A stretch of 6,630 nucleotides of DNA from Syntrophaceae bacterium (GTDB taxonomy: Bacteria; Desulfobacterota; Syntrophia; Syntrophales; UBA2185), in assembly GCA_003508565.1 (NCBI GenBank), contig DNUI01000282.1:1528-8157 (forward strand), read 5' to 3'. The notes below the pieces were generated by a model. That model was given only the letters and a program-made list of their open reading frames with translations. It was not told the DNA's origin and made no database searches. Shown one piece after another: positions 5,291-6,630 of this stretch. The translations under genes were made by a program, and so were the position numbers. How positions within the stretch are numbered: the first letter of the stretch is position 1; the number at the start of each line of letters is the position of its first letter.

Positions 5291-6630
5291 CTATAAAGAG
5301 CTTTTCCCAATGCTGAACGGGTGCTCTTTCGAAATGACGGTATCTTTCAGCCATTTGCTATCGTCTTTTTCCGGATAATCGATGTTGTAGTGCAATCCCC
5401 TGCTTTCTTTTCTCATCAGGGCACATTGAATTATCAGTTTTGCCACTGTAGCTATATTTCTTAACTCAATAAGATCCCTGGTGATAATGAAATTCCTGTA
5501 GTATTCATCTATTTCTCCACTGATCAGGTTTATTCTTCTGTAGGCACGCTCCAGTCTTTTATTTGACCTCACGATACCAACGTAGTTCCACATAAATCTT
5601 CTGATTTCGTCCCAGTTGTGGGAAACGACGATGGATTCGTCACTTTCTGTGGCACCACGCGGATCCCATGTTGGGATACTTATAGAATCTTCTGTAATAG
5701 TGCCAAAAGATTCTCCTATTTTGGTAAATGAACGGTGGGCGAATACTACTGCTTCTAAAAGCGAGTTGCTCGCGAGGCGGTTTGCGCCATGAAGCCCCGT
5801 GCAGGAAACTTCCCCGCAGGCAAAAAGGCGTTCAATATTTGTTTCTCCGTAATTACCTACCACCACACCACCACACTGGTAATGAGCAGCCGGAACAACC
5901 GGAATGGGATCTTTTGTAATATCGATGCCGAACTCAAGACACTTGTTATAAATATTGGGGAACCTGTTTATAAGAAAGTCGCTCTCTTTGTGGGTAATGT
6001 CTAATAACACATATTCATCACCGGATTTTTTCAGCTCCGTATCTATTGCTTTGGCAACAACATCTCTGGGAGCAAGGCTTTTCATGGTATGATACTTTTC
6101 CATGAAGGTGGAACCGTTTTTCAGCTTTAAAATTCCTCCTTCTCCGCGTACGGCTTCACTGATGAGAAATGATTTGGCTTCTGGATGATAAAGACAGGTG
6201 GGATGAAATTGAATGAATTCCATGTTTGCAATAAGGGCGCCGGCTCTGTAGGCCATGGCGATACCGTCACCTGTGGCGATATCAGGATTCGTGGTTATGA
6301 GATAGACTTTGCCTGCACCACCTGTGGAGAGAATGATGAATTTTGCTCTGAAGGTGTGTATTTCATTGTGCAAGGCGTCAAGTATATATGCCCCCAGACA
6401 CCTGCCTGTATGGCTCTTTTTTTGGCCGGTGACAGCAGATTCCATTATGAGATCTATTCCAATATGATTTTCGTAAATTTTTATGTTCCTCTTCAAACTC
6501 GCTTTTTCATGGAGGGCACGTTCTATTTCCTGGCCTGTAAGGTCTTTTGCGTGGAGAACGCGCCTCATTGAATGACCGCCTTCACGTCCAAGATCTAAGG
6601 GGCTCGTAGTACCTTTCTCTGCCTTCGTAA
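5291..6630 (-). CDS. nadB: L-aspartate oxidase, 5' end beyond the window
   Basis: This FAD enzyme oxidises L-aspartate to iminoaspartate, which quinolinate synthase (NadA) condenses with dihydroxyacetone phosphate in NAD synthesis. In anaerobes fumarate can replace oxygen as acceptor. The frame stays open to the window edge. Twenty residues before the first in-window Met include LGREGGHS, part of the conserved REGGHS-RRVLHA-TG block, so that Met is internal. Counting from that Met (6566-6568), active-site residues are H122 (QFHPT), R168 (APRDVV), H229 (HYQCGG) and R264 (GANRLASNS). All are offset by 122 from E. coli H244, R290, H351 and R386, so about 100 residues, including the FAD-binding GxGxxG, lie outside. 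The STGGAGKVY, NPDIATGDG and EAVRGEGG blocks and the C-terminal ESRGLHYNIDYP favour NadB over succinate dehydrogenase or fumarate reductase flavoproteins. The stop TAG (5291-5293) is 10 bases from the purB stop. Promoter and any nadA/nadC partners are not in the window. Confidence 0.95.
   Translation of the reverse strand, partial: TKAEKGTTSPLDLGREGGHSMRRVLHAKDLTGQEIERALHEKASLKRNIKIYENHIGIDLIMESAVTGQKKSHTGRCLGAYILDALHNEIHTFRAKFIILSTGGAGKVYLITTNPDIATGDGIAMAYRAGALIANMEFIQFHPTCLYHPEAKSFLISEAVRGEGGILKLKNGSTFMEKYHTMKSLAPRDVVAKAIDTELKKSGDEYVLLDITHKESDFLINRFPNIYNKCLEFGIDITKDPIPVVPAAHYQCGGVVVGNYGETNIERLFACGEVSCTGLHGANRLASNSLLEAVVFAHRSFTKIGESFGTITEDSISIPTWDPRGATESDESIVVSHNWDEIRRFMWNYVGIVRSNKRLERAYRRINLISGEIDEYYRNFIITRDLIELRNIATVAKLIIQCALMRKESRGLHYNIDYPEKDDSKWLKDTVISKEHPFSIGKSSL
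5295..5329. terminator. Possible weak bidirectional terminator between purB and nadB
   Basis: AAAGAGC (5295-5301) and GCTCTTT (5323-5329) are a perfect 7-bp inverted repeat, with CCC (5306-5308) and GGG (5319-5321) able to extend the hairpin. It lies within the last codons of nadB, 15 bases past the purB stop. Only three T residues follow the stem on either strand, so it is not a canonical intrinsic terminator. It is listed because two convergent genes meet here and nothing better is visible. Confidence 0.3.

Noticed and set aside
6566..6568. ATG as the true start of nadB, making a 425-residue protein
   Set aside because: The frame continues upstream with the conserved LGREGGHS segment, and family members need about 120 more residues including the FAD-binding GxGxxG.
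6185..6571. Plus-strand open frame of 128 codons rich in cysteine, looking superficially like a metal-binding protein
   Set aside because: It lies wholly antisense to the strongly conserved nadB coding sequence; the cysteines are reverse-strand readings of nadB codons, and no ribosome site was noticed.
1..6630. Mobile element, phage, defence island or CRISPR array
   Set aside because: No transposase, integrase, repeat array, direct-repeat boundary or toxin-antitoxin pair was found; the genes present are metabolic or envelope genes of normal length.

Overview
The window looks like a piece of a bacterial chromosome carrying ordinary, single-copy-type genes: one partial tRNA gene and four protein genes. 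There is no insertion sequence, phage gene, CRISPR array or other sign of mobile DNA. Base composition is AT-leaning (judged by eye, not counted). The NadB and PurB sequences, and a CoA-transferase-like protein fused to an acetyltransferase, remind me of Deltaproteobacteria (Desulfobacterota) such as Syntrophus or Geobacter relatives. That placement comes from memory of similar proteins and is tentative. A Sec signal peptide on one product fits a Gram-negative cell but does not prove it.

Layout from left to right. Positions 1-46 (minus) hold the 5' part of an elongator-type tRNA-Met gene with anticodon CAT, with its own likely promoter at 60-88. Positions 92-1789 (minus) encode an exported protein with a TolB/CsgG-like N-terminal domain, a low-complexity linker and an FG-GAP/VCBS-type beta-propeller. 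A 185-bp gap without a convincing terminator follows. Positions 1975-3855 (minus) encode a 626-residue fusion of an Ach1/4-hydroxybutyrate-type CoA-transferase domain with a C-terminal GNAT acetyltransferase. A 132-bp divergent control region (3856-3987) contains two overlapping dyads and near-symmetric, mutually overlapping promoters. Positions 3988-5280 (plus) encode adenylosuccinate lyase (purB), starting at TTG. Ten bases later, convergent and running off the right edge, is nadB (L-aspartate oxidase), missing about its first 100 residues.

PurB (purine synthesis) and NadB (first step of NAD synthesis from aspartate) are housekeeping enzymes and need not be functionally linked here. The most interesting object is the CoA-transferase/GNAT fusion. 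The residue aligned with the catalytic glutamate of the family is phenylalanine, and the GNAT domain resembles those of Pat-type protein lysine acetyltransferases. Those enzymes are themselves fusions of GNAT to a degenerate acyl-CoA enzyme. It may therefore be an independently evolved acyl-CoA-sensing protein acetyltransferase. That is inference; the architecture itself is, as far as I recall, already seen in annotated genomes.
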